Positions 7,554 through 15,108 of a stretch of 19,133 nucleotides of DNA are shown here, in pieces. How positions within the stretch are numbered: position 1 is the first letter of the stretch; the number at the start of each line of letters is the position of its first letter. The position numbers were made by a program, and so were the translations under genes. The notes beneath the pieces are model-generated. The model worked only from the letters and a program-made list of their open reading frames with translations, made no database searches and had not been told where the DNA came from. The DNA is from Ruminococcaceae bacterium UBA5891 (GTDB lineage Bacteria > Bacillota > Clostridia > Oscillospirales > Acutalibacteraceae), in NCBI GenBank assembly GCA_002431945.1, contig DJET01000057.1:1-19133 (forward strand), given 5' to 3'.

Positions 7554-7581
7554 CACAAAAGGGGCTGCAATAACAGCCCCT
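7554..7581 (-). terminator. Intra-operon terminator/attenuator after the iolB gene
   Basis: On the minus strand an 8-bp GC-rich stem, AGGGGCTG / CAGCCCCT, with a 6-base loop is followed by TTTGTGATAAT. It begins 5 bases after the iolB stop and 23 bases before the DUF4867 ATG, inside an otherwise tightly spaced operon. The short T-tract suggests partial termination, giving more of the six upstream genes than of the four downstream ones. No promoter was seen behind it. Confidence 0.65.
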
Positions 7582-7586
7582 ATGTA

Positions 7587-8381
7587 TTATTTCTTTTCTA
7601 TCCACTCGTGGTCGGGGTCACTGCTTCTGTTAAAGCCCTGGTGGTCGCCCGCCATAAGCCACAGGAAATAGGTCTTATACCCCGGCGTTGCAACGGTGGT
7701 ATGGTAGCCGTAGGGGAACTCAACCAATTCGTCGTTTTTAACGCGGTAAGCCTCGTCTATACTGCCGTCCGCCGTGTAAAGGCACTGCACCGCAAAGCCC
7801 TGCTTGGGATCAAACAGGAAATAGTAAATTTCCTCTGCTATGCACTCCTTCGGCATATTGTCCACATCGTGCTTGTGGGGCGGGAAGCCTGCCCAGTTGC
7901 CCTCGGTAACGTAAGCCTCGCCTACGGTCAAGTGCTTGGCGTTTGAGTTTTGGTCTATAATAAAGCTGGTCTCGCGCTGATAAGGCACATCTCCCAACAG
8001 CTTTAACACAACGTGATCCTCGCGCAGAACCTGCGGTTCGGTCTTTTCGTCTATTAAAGAGGCGCAAACCGCAATTTTAATGTGATCCCTTGCGGTAATT
8101 GTAAGCTTTTGATCGCGCGGCATATAAAAGCTCTCGGCTTTTCTGTTTTCAAAAACAGTATTGCGGTTGCCTATGTTTTCCCACTTTTCGCCGTTTGCTT
8201 CAACATCGCAGTGACCTTCAAGCATTATAAAAGCGGTTTCCTTATCCTCAGTATTATAGCCGAGTGTTTCGCCGCCGTCAAGCTCTATCATACCGAATTC
8301 AAGCATTTTTAATGAGCACTCGCCTATTTTGCTTATGGGCGTATAGCCCTTTTTCGGCTTGTATGTTTTTTTAAAGTTCAT
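7587..8381 (-). CDS. iolB: 5-deoxy-glucuronate isomerase family protein (IolB type)
   Basis: IolB converts 5-deoxy-D-glucuronate to 2-deoxy-5-keto-D-gluconate in inositol catabolism; it is a double-cupin, metal-dependent cytosolic enzyme. The 264-residue length fits the family (about 270). The first cupin spans about 25-110 and the second about 150-250. The metal motif GFPPHKHD (His169, His171), Glu183 or Glu184 in CIAEEIYYF, and His227 in FPYGYHTTVATPG are all present, as is the FLWLMAGDH tail motif. The gene overlaps the kinase gene by 11 bp and has GGAGGAG upstream of its ATG. IolG, IolE and IolD homologues are not in the window. The substrate may therefore be 5-deoxyglucuronate delivered by genes elsewhere, or another uronate-like aldose. 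Confidence 0.88.
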   Translation of the reverse strand: MNFKKTYKPKKGYTPISKIGECSLKMLEFGMIELDGGETLGYNTEDKETAFIMLEGHCDVEANGEKWENIGNRNTVFENRKAESFYMPRDQKLTITARDHIKIAVCASLIDEKTEPQVLREDHVVLKLLGDVPYQRETSFIIDQNSNAKHLTVGEAYVTEGNWAGFPPHKHDVDNMPKECIAEEIYYFLFDPKQGFAVQCLYTADGSIDEAYRVKNDELVEFPYGYHTTVATPGYKTYFLWLMAGDHQGFNRSSDPDHEWIEKK

Positions 8382-9282
8382 AACCGTTCTCCTCCAAAAA
8401 TTTTTTTACGGTTTCAAAATCGGGTACGCTTTCCCTAGCCCCTACGCCGGTGCATTTAACAGCCGATACCGCGCTTGCAAAATAACAGCATTTAAGAAAA
8501 TCGTAGCCCTTTAAATAACCCGCGGCAAACGCGCCGTGGAAAACATCGCCCGCGCCGTTTGAATCGGCAACCTTTACGGAAAAAGCCGGGTAAGCGGTAA
8601 GGCGTGTTCCGTCATAAAGCGTGCCGCCGTTTTTACCCTGAGTTACAACAACAACGTCGGGGTTATATTTCTCATATAGCTTTTTAGCGGCGTTTTCCGC
8701 CTTCTTCTCACCCGTAATACCGAGCGCAAACTCCTCGGACGGGATAAGTATATCGGCATACGGCAAAAGACTTTCCACGTTATCGTAAAGCCCGCCCGCG
8801 TCATAAAGGACCTTTGTGCCGTTTTCACGTGCGATTTTTACAGCCTCTAAAGCGCCCGACATTTCGTTGCCGTCTATCATAAGCAGGTCGGCGCCGATTA
8901 TAGCTTTTTTCTGCTCGTCATTAAGCTTCAAGGGCGGCAGATTGCCCTTATCAAACACGCAGGTGCGGCTTGACGCTTTAGCCGAAAGCCATATAACCGA
9001 GGTAAAGGAGCGGTAGCCCGAAAGCACTTCGATATTATCGGTTTTAACGCCGTATTTCTTAAAATCCTTTATTAAAAAGCTGCCGCCCGCATCGTCTGAC
9101 AGAACGCCCAAAAATTCGGTTTCTGCGCCAAGCTTTGCAGCGGCGACAAGTCCCGTAGCCACGGGACCGCCGCCTGCCTGCTTTGATGACTCGGCGCGCA
9201 TTTTTGTATCCTCTTTGGGGTAATTCGGCACATTTATCAGCGTATCCATAACGCACGCGCCGATACCTACTGCTTTGTTCAT
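8371..9282 (-). CDS. PfkB-family carbohydrate kinase (IolC-like position)
   Basis: A 303-residue ribokinase-superfamily enzyme that phosphorylates a sugar or sugar acid with ATP in the cytosol. The substrate motif GGGPVATGLVAAAKLG lies near residues 37-52. The C-terminal anion-hole/catalytic motif is SNGAGD with Asp246. An ATG at 9306 is also in frame, but the ATG at 9282 follows the aldolase stop by 1 bp and has AAAGG at suitable spacing, so 9282 is preferred. Flanked by aldolase and IolB, it sits where IolC (5-dehydro-2-deoxygluconokinase) would act. Other members of this family act on fructose-1-P, tagatose-6-P, KDG or sulfofructose, so the substrate is open. Confidence 0.88.
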   Translation of the reverse strand: MNKAVGIGACVMDTLINVPNYPKEDTKMRAESSKQAGGGPVATGLVAAAKLGAETEFLGVLSDDAGGSFLIKDFKKYGVKTDNIEVLSGYRSFTSVIWLSAKASSRTCVFDKGNLPPLKLNDEQKKAIIGADLLMIDGNEMSGALEAVKIARENGTKVLYDAGGLYDNVESLLPYADILIPSEEFALGITGEKKAENAAKKLYEKYNPDVVVVTQGKNGGTLYDGTRLTAYPAFSVKVADSNGAGDVFHGAFAAGYLKGYDFLKCCYFASAVSAVKCTGVGARESVPDFETVKKFLEENGYEL

Positions 9283-9283
9283 T

Positions 9284-10126
9284 TTATCTTGCCTTTCCGT
9301 CTGCACCCGTAAGCGCTATTTTTGAAAGCGCTAATTTCTTTACGCTTTCAATCGGCTTTTTCATAAACATATCAACCGCAAGGCTTCTGTTCGGGTCGTT
9401 AAGGCTTTCAAGCGTGCCGTCCGCAAAGGCGCAGCATACGTCCGTTCCGATATTCATTTTGCGGATACCCGCGTTTATTGCAGCCTTAACCTGGTCGTCC
9501 GGTATGCCCGAACCGCCGTGCAGAACAAGCGGAATACCGCCCGTTGCCTTTCTTATTGCGGCTATTCTTTCAATATCAAGCTTCGGGGGCTTTTTGTAAT
9601 GACCGTGAGCGTTGCCCACAAGCACCGCAAGGCAGGTGACGTCTACCTGTTTTACAAATTCCGCCGCCTGTTCGGGGCTTGTAAATTCGTCCATAGCGTC
9701 GTCGTTAACACTGCCTATGTGACCGAGCTCGCCCTCAACGCCTACGCCTACCGCCTTGCAGCTTTCAACAATGTGCTTTGTAAGCGCAACGTTTTCTTCA
9801 AACGGGTGTGTAGAGCCGTCAAGCATAATGCCCGTAGCGCCCAGTCTTAACGCTTTCATAACCTCTGCCTCGCTCGGTCCGTGGTCAAGGTGGAAGCAAA
9901 CCGGTACGGTAGCCTTTTTAGCCGCCGCTAAAATTGCGGGGGCTAAATAATAGCCCACATATTCGTTGAAAAGGCGGGGATAAACCTGCATTATAACAGG
10001 AGCCTTTGCCTCCTCTGCCGCATCAAACACGCCCATAACGGTTTCGGTATTGTATACATTAAAGGCAGGTATACAGTAATTACCCTTTTCCGCCATTCCT
10101 ATTATTTCCTGTAATGTTACTAACAT
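9284..10126 (-). CDS. Class II (zinc) fructose-bisphosphate-type aldolase, GatY/KbaY/IolJ family
   Basis: Cleaves a ketose (bis)phosphate to DHAP and an aldehyde in the cytosol. The 280-residue length fits the GatY/KbaY/IolJ branch. Asp81 in FHLDHG (78-83) is the probable proton donor, with His82, His174 (GNAHGHY) and His203 (LHGGSG) as the zinc ligands. Asn225-Ile-Gly-Thr-Asp (225-229) binds substrate phosphate. In an IolB/kinase context it would split 2-deoxy-5-keto-gluconate-6-P into DHAP and malonate semialdehyde, as IolJ does. With the FucI-like isomerase and a kinase it could instead cleave a ketose-1-P or -1,6-bisphosphate. The ATG at 10126 has AGAGGT upstream. The downstream kinase starts 1 bp after its stop. 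Confidence 0.92.
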   Translation of the reverse strand: MLVTLQEIIGMAEKGNYCIPAFNVYNTETVMGVFDAAEEAKAPVIMQVYPRLFNEYVGYYLAPAILAAAKKATVPVCFHLDHGPSEAEVMKALRLGATGIMLDGSTHPFEENVALTKHIVESCKAVGVGVEGELGHIGSVNDDAMDEFTSPEQAAEFVKQVDVTCLAVLVGNAHGHYKKPPKLDIERIAAIRKATGGIPLVLHGGSGIPDDQVKAAINAGIRKMNIGTDVCCAFADGTLESLNDPNRSLAVDMFMKKPIESVKKLALSKIALTGADGKAR

Positions 10127-10141
10127 AATTTTATTACCTCT

Positions 10142-11227
10142 TTAGCCCAAAATCAAGTCTTCGATTGAAAGAACAGTTATTTTATCCTGCTCTACGGATT
10201 TAAGCGCCGCATATTCCGAAACACTGGCGGTTACAACCGCGGTTTCGTGTATGCTTTCAACATTGTAAAGTCTGCGCGCGGCAACTTCTTTTATAACTTC
10301 GGGCAGATACTCAGCCATTAAAATATTTCCTGCCCAAACGGTTTCGCGGCGGTTTAAAAGCATTTCATGCAGCGTGGCATATGCCTTTATTATCTCGCGC
10401 GGTTCTTCGGTTTCCTCAAGGTCGCGGGATAACTGATACGGATCCTGGAAAACAACCGTTTTGCCGGTGTTATGCGCCTTTAATTTGCCGTCCTTCAAAA
10501 GACCTGCTACAAACGAGGTATATGTAACGGCGTCTGCCTTTACCTCAATGCCGTATTCCTTATAAAGCTGTTTTACGGTCTTAGCGTCGTTCGGGTCGTA
10601 AAGCACTACCGTTTTATAATCATTAAATACCTTTGCCGCGGCTTCCATCTGTTTTTTGGTTTCGTCAGCCGCGCTGATAAGGAAATCAAGCTGCGAGCCG
10701 CTTGCAGGCTCGTCGCAAAGCACGGTAAACTCCACGCCCGCCTTTTCGAGTACCTTTATTGCCTTTACGGCCTGACAAGATACTTTATAACGTGCGTCTA
10801 CGCCCAGATAAAGGAGCGTATCGGTCTTGGCGGAGTGAGACTCTATTGCCTTTTTAAGCTCGGCTGAAATTTCGGTTTCGCCGTAAGCGTTGCCAGTTTC
10901 AAGGCAGTTGTCCACGAGCTTGTTTATGTATTCGGGCAGTGCGCCCTCAAGCGCCGCCTTAAGCCTTGTTTCCTTTGTGAACATAACCGGATCCCAGCCC
11001 GTAACGCAAACGTTTACGCAGCCGCCGCAGGTGCAGCACTCGTAAATATTATCCATTATTTCGCTGAGTTCGATAGCATTACGGTTTACAAGCGAAATAC
11101 CGAGCGCGCGTGCGCGGGCGGTGCTTCTTTCGTGACCTGTGGCGTTGCCTATCGGGCAAATGTGGTGGCACATCCAGCAAAAGCGGCAGGAATCAACATG
11201 CTGTTTAGCTTTATCAGATAAATTCAT
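10142..11227 (-). CDS. Dicluster [4Fe-4S] protein with degenerate CCG (HdrD/GlcF-like) domain
   Basis: The N-terminal part carries two complete ferredoxin-type motifs: Cys14, 17, 20, 24 (CRFCWMCHHICP) and Cys64, 67, 70, 74 (CCTCGGCVNVC). They should bind two [4Fe-4S] clusters. The remaining 260 residues follow the layout of GlcF/LutA/HdrD CCG domains, but every CCG cysteine position I can align is substituted. The usual GC reads GV143. CCG reads A175-S176-G. DPC reads DPY264. The second CCG reads W298-A299-G. TACPxC reads TASVSE. The adjacent EPREI and VVTA landmarks remain. The expected noncubane cluster therefore cannot form. It likely passes electrons between the adjacent FAD dehydrogenase and the ETF. 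An ATG at 11233 is possible, but GGGGG lies only 2 bases before it; 11227 has 8-base spacing. Confidence 0.85.
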   Translation of the reverse strand: MNLSDKAKQHVDSCRFCWMCHHICPIGNATGHERSTARARALGISLVNRNAIELSEIMDNIYECCTCGGCVNVCVTGWDPVMFTKETRLKAALEGALPEYINKLVDNCLETGNAYGETEISAELKKAIESHSAKTDTLLYLGVDARYKVSCQAVKAIKVLEKAGVEFTVLCDEPASGSQLDFLISAADETKKQMEAAAKVFNDYKTVVLYDPNDAKTVKQLYKEYGIEVKADAVTYTSFVAGLLKDGKLKAHNTGKTVVFQDPYQLSRDLEETEEPREIIKAYATLHEMLLNRRETVWAGNILMAEYLPEVIKEVAARRLYNVESIHETAVVTASVSEYAALKSVEQDKITVLSIEDLILG

Positions 11228-11242
11228 TTTCATTTCCCCCTA

Positions 11243-12679
11243 TTAAAGACCTAACTTAAACGGATTCATAATGCCGTTCGGGTCAAGCGATTTTTTAAGA
11301 CCCTCGAACACCTGCATTGCAGGGCCGTACTGCTCTTTCATAAGTCTGCCGAGCTTAATGCCCACGCCGTGGTGGTCGTTTACAACGCCGCCGTGAGCCA
11401 ATGCCGTGCGAACGCCGCAGGTCCATACAGCCTGGTGAAGTCTGAGCGCCTCAACCGGGTCTTGCGGTACGTCCTTACCGTCAATAATAAAGCGGTCGTA
11501 AACCATTGCGCCCCACTCGTACCAGTGCGAGAAGTGGGCTATAAACTTCGCCTGCGGGAAGTTCTTTTCAATGGCTTCCTTCATTGCCCAGTAGATTTCC
11601 TCAATCTTGCCGTAGGGAGCAATGGTATCCATTGTGCCGAACATCTGCGGAATATCCATCATATAGCCGGGGTAGAAGAATGTAATCTTTTCGTCCCACC
11701 ACTTTTTGCCGTAGTCGCTTCCCATATCCTCAGCACCGTATTTTGCAAAGGTTTTAAGCAGTATCTTCTCCTCAACCTCTACCATTTCGCGGTCGCCCTC
11801 GTAAGCGACGTTCATAAACGCGCCCTTTCTTTCAACGCCTACTATTTTCTTTATAAGCGAAGCGGTTTCCGCCTCGTCGTAAAGGCGCATAACAGAGGGC
11901 TTGAATTTCTGCAACAGCTCGCGCGCCGCCTTGAAAGCGCCCGTCATATCCTGGAATAAGAATCCGCGGAAACGGCGCTCCTCAGGCTGGTCGAAAATTC
12001 TTATCTGAGCCTTTGTTATAATACCGAGAGTACCCTCGGAGCCTATGAATATCTGGTTTAAATCAGGTCCTGCGGCGTGCTTAGGTGCGGACGAGGTGTT
12101 AATTATATCGCCGTTCGGCAGTACAACCTCCATTTGCAGCACCATATCGTCTATTTTACCGTATTTTGTGGAGCAAACGCCTATGCCGCGGTGAGCCAAA
12201 AAGCCGCCCACGGTTGAGCAGGTAAGGCTTGACGGATAGTGCATTGTAGCCTTGCCTACCTCATTTGCCGCCCACTCGATATGCTTATATATAGCGCCTG
12301 TGCCGCACTCTATGTACATACCCTCGGTATTTACCTCGTATATTTTGTTCATACGCTTTGTATCAAGCAGTATTCCGCCGCAAACCGGTATAGCACCGCC
12401 CTGCGTGCCGCCGCCGGCACCCCATGTGGTAACGGGGAGCTTATAGTAATTGGCTATTTTAACTACCTTTGAAACCTCTTCGGCGTCTTTTGGGCATACG
12501 ATTATGTCAGCCTCCGGCATACGGCAGCCGCGGTCCGCCCACATACGGGAAAGCCAGTAATAGTCAACGCTGTGGGTAACCCTGTCTATCGCGCGGGTAG
12601 AGCAGTTTTCCTTGCCCACCGCGTCCTCAAGCTCGGTTAATATCATTGCAAATAAAAATTCGTTCATCTGATATTGCAT
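11243..12679 (-). CDS. FAD-linked dehydrogenase (GlcD/AGPS-like, PCMH-type FAD domain)
   Basis: A 478-residue flavoprotein of the family containing glycolate/D-lactate dehydrogenase GlcD and alkyl-DHAP synthase. FAD-domain landmarks are TWGAGGGTQGG (85-95), YPSSLTCSTVGGFLAHRGIG (148-167) and FIGSEGTLGIIT (211-222). The C-terminal FAD-oxidase domain ends with HHGVG (436-440) and DPNGIMNPFKLG. The HHGVG element is AGPS-like; catalytic His of this family lies there. With the Fe-S protein 9 bp downstream and the ETF at the operon end, it most likely oxidises a hydroxyacid, polyol or sugar intermediate and passes electrons to the ETF. The ATG at 12679 has AAAGGAG 8 bases upstream. The exact substrate cannot be read from sequence. 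Confidence 0.88.
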   Translation of the reverse strand: MQYQMNEFLFAMILTELEDAVGKENCSTRAIDRVTHSVDYYWLSRMWADRGCRMPEADIIVCPKDAEEVSKVVKIANYYKLPVTTWGAGGGTQGGAIPVCGGILLDTKRMNKIYEVNTEGMYIECGTGAIYKHIEWAANEVGKATMHYPSSLTCSTVGGFLAHRGIGVCSTKYGKIDDMVLQMEVVLPNGDIINTSSAPKHAAGPDLNQIFIGSEGTLGIITKAQIRIFDQPEERRFRGFLFQDMTGAFKAARELLQKFKPSVMRLYDEAETASLIKKIVGVERKGAFMNVAYEGDREMVEVEEKILLKTFAKYGAEDMGSDYGKKWWDEKITFFYPGYMMDIPQMFGTMDTIAPYGKIEEIYWAMKEAIEKNFPQAKFIAHFSHWYEWGAMVYDRFIIDGKDVPQDPVEALRLHQAVWTCGVRTALAHGGVVNDHHGVGIKLGRLMKEQYGPAMQVFEGLKKSLDPNGIMNPFKLGL

Positions 12680-12697
12680 TTCTCTGTCTCCTTTAAA

Positions 12698-14101
12698 TTA
12701 TTTAATCGTTTCGTCAACCTTAAGGTTGGGAAAATACTTGCAGAATTCTTTAATTTCTTTTCGGTAATCGCCGCGCATTTCAACAAAGTGGTGAATGTAC
12801 GGTCCGTCAAGCAGTCTGTCCTCAACCGCCTGCAGATCCTCAAATTCGCCCCATATGTATGTGCCGTGAGTCTGCGGTCCCTCTGTTGTGCGGCAAATAA
12901 GCGGCAGTACCATATAATCGCCATGCTCCTGGTCTATACGGGCAACCGTGTACTCGCCGTCTCTTCCCCTGAGCCATGCGCGCTGATTCACAAGGCGCGC
13001 CTTTGTACCCTCAGCCATTTCGCTTACGGGGAACGGTCCGCAATGCCACAAAAGCTCGGCATTTCTGTTTTCGGGGTGACGTACCGTAAACTCTCCGAAC
13101 AGCGGTCTGCCCTTTCCGAGCGTCGCGCACCTTAAAAGCGCCATTGTCATAGCGCAGTGTATATCGCTTTCGCACGAAACCATAAGGCCCATTTCGTTAA
13201 GCAAACCGTAAAGCGCACAGGGGGCTAAGCCGTCAAACATAATAGGCGTCGCGGTCCAGCATTCCGCCGAAAGAACATCAAGGTTAAACTCCTCAAAAAG
13301 ATGCTTATACATAGCGGTCATTGTCGCCATGGGCTTTATGTATTTCGGCGTCAGATCGTCAAGCTCGTAATTTGTGAGGAAATACTGCTCGTACTCCGCT
13401 ATTTCGTCGGCGTAGTCCGTTTCGGCAGTCCTCATTCTCTGCTCGATAATCGCAAAGTTTATCGGGATTATTTTTATGCCGAATTTTTCCATCAGCTCGC
13501 CCTCGTTCCATATTACCGAGAAGAACGGAGCGGGGCGCGCTCCTACCTGACCTATGCGCATACCCTTAAAGTTTTTAACCATACAGGCAACGCGCACAAA
13601 GCTGTCAAAGCCCTCTTTAAACTCGTCCGACTCAACACGGCAGCACGGCAGGTGCGAAAACGGAATGTGAAAACGCTGGAACTGGCGCGAAACCCCGAAA
13701 AGACCGCACTGTGAATCGGTAGGTCGCATACCGTTGACATAATATTCATCATCAAGCGGCGCCCACAAAAGCACCGGCTTTCCGAGAGCCTTTGCTATGT
13801 CCGCCGCCGCTTCTTCGTTGCCGAAGTTGCAGTTTATAATAACAACGGCGTCAACCTCTTCCGCCTTAAAGCGCTCCACAATATCCTCCGCCGATTTATC
13901 GTCGTAAATAAGGTCAGCGCAGCCGAGCCCCTTGCTGTCCGTAAAGGTTACATTTTCGCTTTTAAAGTTTTTTTCTATGTAGTCAACAAGTCTGTGACCG
14001 CGTTCCTCTGCCGAAACCCAGGTTAAAAAGGTCTTTGCAGGGCGGTTGGTCGTGTTGCGGCGCATAGGCACAAGACCTATTTTCACCTTGTAATTAAGCA
14101 T
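12698..14101 (-). CDS. L-fucose/L-arabinose isomerase family protein
   Basis: A 467-residue aldose-ketose isomerase homologue of the FucI/AraA superfamily, shorter than E. coli FucI (591) and AraA (500). The N-terminal half has Rossmann-like strands (VDAVVIINCNFGNEE, KPVLLWAPLDDEY). The active-site region holds Glu280 in LSAECWTATPIMFDG and Glu311/Asp313/His315 in SCESDIHCAMTMA. His353 (LLWHCGP) and His437/438 (YIHHFV) are candidate metal ligands. It is the first gene after the promoter, so it probably initiates the pathway. Sulfoquinovose isomerases of the SqvD/SftI type, as I recall, also fall in this wider family, so a sulfosugar cannot be excluded. The ATG at 14101 follows GGGGGG at 5-base spacing. 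Confidence 0.86.
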   Translation of the reverse strand: MLNYKVKIGLVPMRRNTTNRPAKTFLTWVSAEERGHRLVDYIEKNFKSENVTFTDSKGLGCADLIYDDKSAEDIVERFKAEEVDAVVIINCNFGNEEAAADIAKALGKPVLLWAPLDDEYYVNGMRPTDSQCGLFGVSRQFQRFHIPFSHLPCCRVESDEFKEGFDSFVRVACMVKNFKGMRIGQVGARPAPFFSVIWNEGELMEKFGIKIIPINFAIIEQRMRTAETDYADEIAEYEQYFLTNYELDDLTPKYIKPMATMTAMYKHLFEEFNLDVLSAECWTATPIMFDGLAPCALYGLLNEMGLMVSCESDIHCAMTMALLRCATLGKGRPLFGEFTVRHPENRNAELLWHCGPFPVSEMAEGTKARLVNQRAWLRGRDGEYTVARIDQEHGDYMVLPLICRTTEGPQTHGTYIWGEFEDLQAVEDRLLDGPYIHHFVEMRGDYRKEIKEFCKYFPNLKVDETIK

Positions 14102-14130
14102 AATATCCCCCCGTTTATATTCATATTTTT

Positions 14131-14159
14131 AAAATACCAAATTCAAGAGATAAAAGCAA
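14131..14159 (-). promoter_or_regulatory. Probable promoter of the ten-gene operon
   Basis: Minus strand: -35 TTGCTT (14154-14159, three of six), 17-bp spacer, -10 TATTTT (14131-14136) preceded by TGG (extended -10). It sits in the 146-bp gap shared with the divergent regulator, about 30 bases upstream of the isomerase ATG. The modest match suits a regulated promoter. An alternative TATAAA at 14114-14119 is closer to the ribosome site and lacks a good -35. Confidence 0.4.
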
Positions 14160-14166
14160 CAGCAAA

Positions 14167-14234
14167 ATGAAATTTATTTTTATTTTATTGACTGTTTTTT
14201 AAAATAATGGTATAATAATGAAAAATATTTTCAT
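14167..14234. promoter_or_regulatory. Candidate operators of the RpiR-type regulator
   Basis: A perfect 17-bp inverted repeat, ATGAAAAATATTTTCAT (7-bp arms, 3-bp centre), lies at 14218-14234, two bases past the regulator's -10. A second, imperfect copy at 14167-14183 (ATGAAATTTATTTTTAT, two arm mismatches) starts 51 bp away, close to five helical turns. Members of this regulator family bind comparable TGAAA-TTTCA dyads. The location suits autorepression and control of the operon; binding itself is inferred. Confidence 0.5.
14188..14216 (+). promoter_or_regulatory. Sigma-A promoter of the RpiR-type regulator
   Basis: TTGACT (14188-14193), 17-bp spacer, perfect TATAAT (14211-14216). Transcription would begin near 14222-14224. 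An ATG at 14218 would lie upstream of the RNA start, so the working start must be the ATG at 14248. The perfect inverted repeat at 14218-14234 covers the start point. Confidence 0.85.
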
Positions 14235-14247
14235 TTTGGAGCGAATA

Positions 14248-15087
14248 ATGGAATCCACCGTACACAAAATAAGAAAGCTCTACCCCGAAATGGGCAGAGC
14301 CGAGAAAAAAATAGCCGATTATATTCTTGAAAACAGCCGAAACATTACCGATTGCTCGGTAACCGAGCTTGCGAAGATCTGCGGCTGCGGCGACGCGACA
14401 GTGGTGCGCTTTTCGCGCCGCTTGGGGTTTTACGGCTTTCAGGCGCTTAAAATAGGTATTGCCGGTGAGCTTGGCTCAACATCTGCCATAAGCAGTGAAA
14501 TAAAAAGAACGGACAGCTGCTTTGAAATTTTCAAAAAGCGTATTGCGGATATTTCCGTTTCGCTTAAAAGCACCGAAGGCGTGCTTGACGAAGCCGCGCT
14601 TGAAAATGCGGCAAAGCTGATAATGAACGCCCGCCGCATAGCTGTTTTCGGGCTTGGAAACTCTGCGGCAATAGCTATGGACGCGGCGCATAAATTTCTG
14701 CGGCTGGGGCTGGACGCGCAAAGCTGCACCGATAACCATATGCAGGCAATAATCGCCTCGCATTTGGACAGGCAAAGCGTTGCAATAGGCATATCGCACT
14801 CCGGCTCCTCAAAGGATATTGTAGAGGCGTTAAAGCTTTCGAAAATCGGCAACGCCGCCACAATATGCGTGAGCAACCACGCGGCTTCCCCGATAGTTGA
14901 GGCGTCGGATATAGCGCTCTTCACCAAATCCGAGGAAACAAAGCACTCTATACTCGGAATGAGCTCAAGAATTGCTCAGCTTACCATTTTTGACGCAATA
15001 TACACATATATAGTTATAAATTCCGATAAAGCGGCGGTTCAGGCAATTTATAACACCGAAATCGCCCTGCAAAATAAAAAATACTGA
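14248..15087 (+). CDS. MurR/RpiR family transcriptional regulator
   Basis: A 279-residue cytoplasmic regulator. The N-terminal RpiR helix-turn-helix covers about 1-77 (YPEMGRAEKKIADYI, then CSVTELAKICGCGDATVVRF). A SIS sugar-phosphate-binding domain covers about 120-255, with IAVFGLGNSA (131-140) and GISHSGSSKD (181-190), the sugar-phosphate loops. Family members sense phosphosugars. It is divergent from the ten-gene operon with a 146-bp gap containing both promoters and two dyads, so it is the likely operon regulator. The ATG at 14248 has GGAG 6 bases upstream. The in-frame ATG 30 bases earlier lies beside the -10 and would not be on the mRNA. No good terminator follows; its 3' end converges with the next gene. 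Confidence 0.92.
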   Translation: MESTVHKIRKLYPEMGRAEKKIADYILENSRNITDCSVTELAKICGCGDATVVRFSRRLGFYGFQALKIGIAGELGSTSAISSEIKRTDSCFEIFKKRIADISVSLKSTEGVLDEAALENAAKLIMNARRIAVFGLGNSAAIAMDAAHKFLRLGLDAQSCTDNHMQAIIASHLDRQSVAIGISHSGSSKDIVEALKLSKIGNAATICVSNHAASPIVEASDIALFTKSEETKHSILGMSSRIAQLTIFDAIYTYIVINSDKAAVQAIYNTEIALQNKKY

Positions 15088-15108
15088 ACCGTACAGGCAA
15101 AATTCAAT

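Noticed and set aside
11369..11959. 196-residue plus-strand frame opposite the FAD dehydrogenase
   Set aside because: It is a shadow of strongly conserved coding sequence with no family resemblance.
14218..14247. ATG at 14218 as the start of the RpiR-type regulator
   Set aside because: It lies 2 bases after the TATAAT -10, before the expected RNA start. The ATG at 14248 has GGAG at 6-base spacing.
3064..15087. Complete myo-inositol operon
   Set aside because: Only IolB-, IolC- and IolJ-like steps are present. No inositol dehydrogenase, dehydratase (IolE) or hydrolase (IolD) is visible, and extra isomerase, kinase and ETF genes do not fit the standard pathway.
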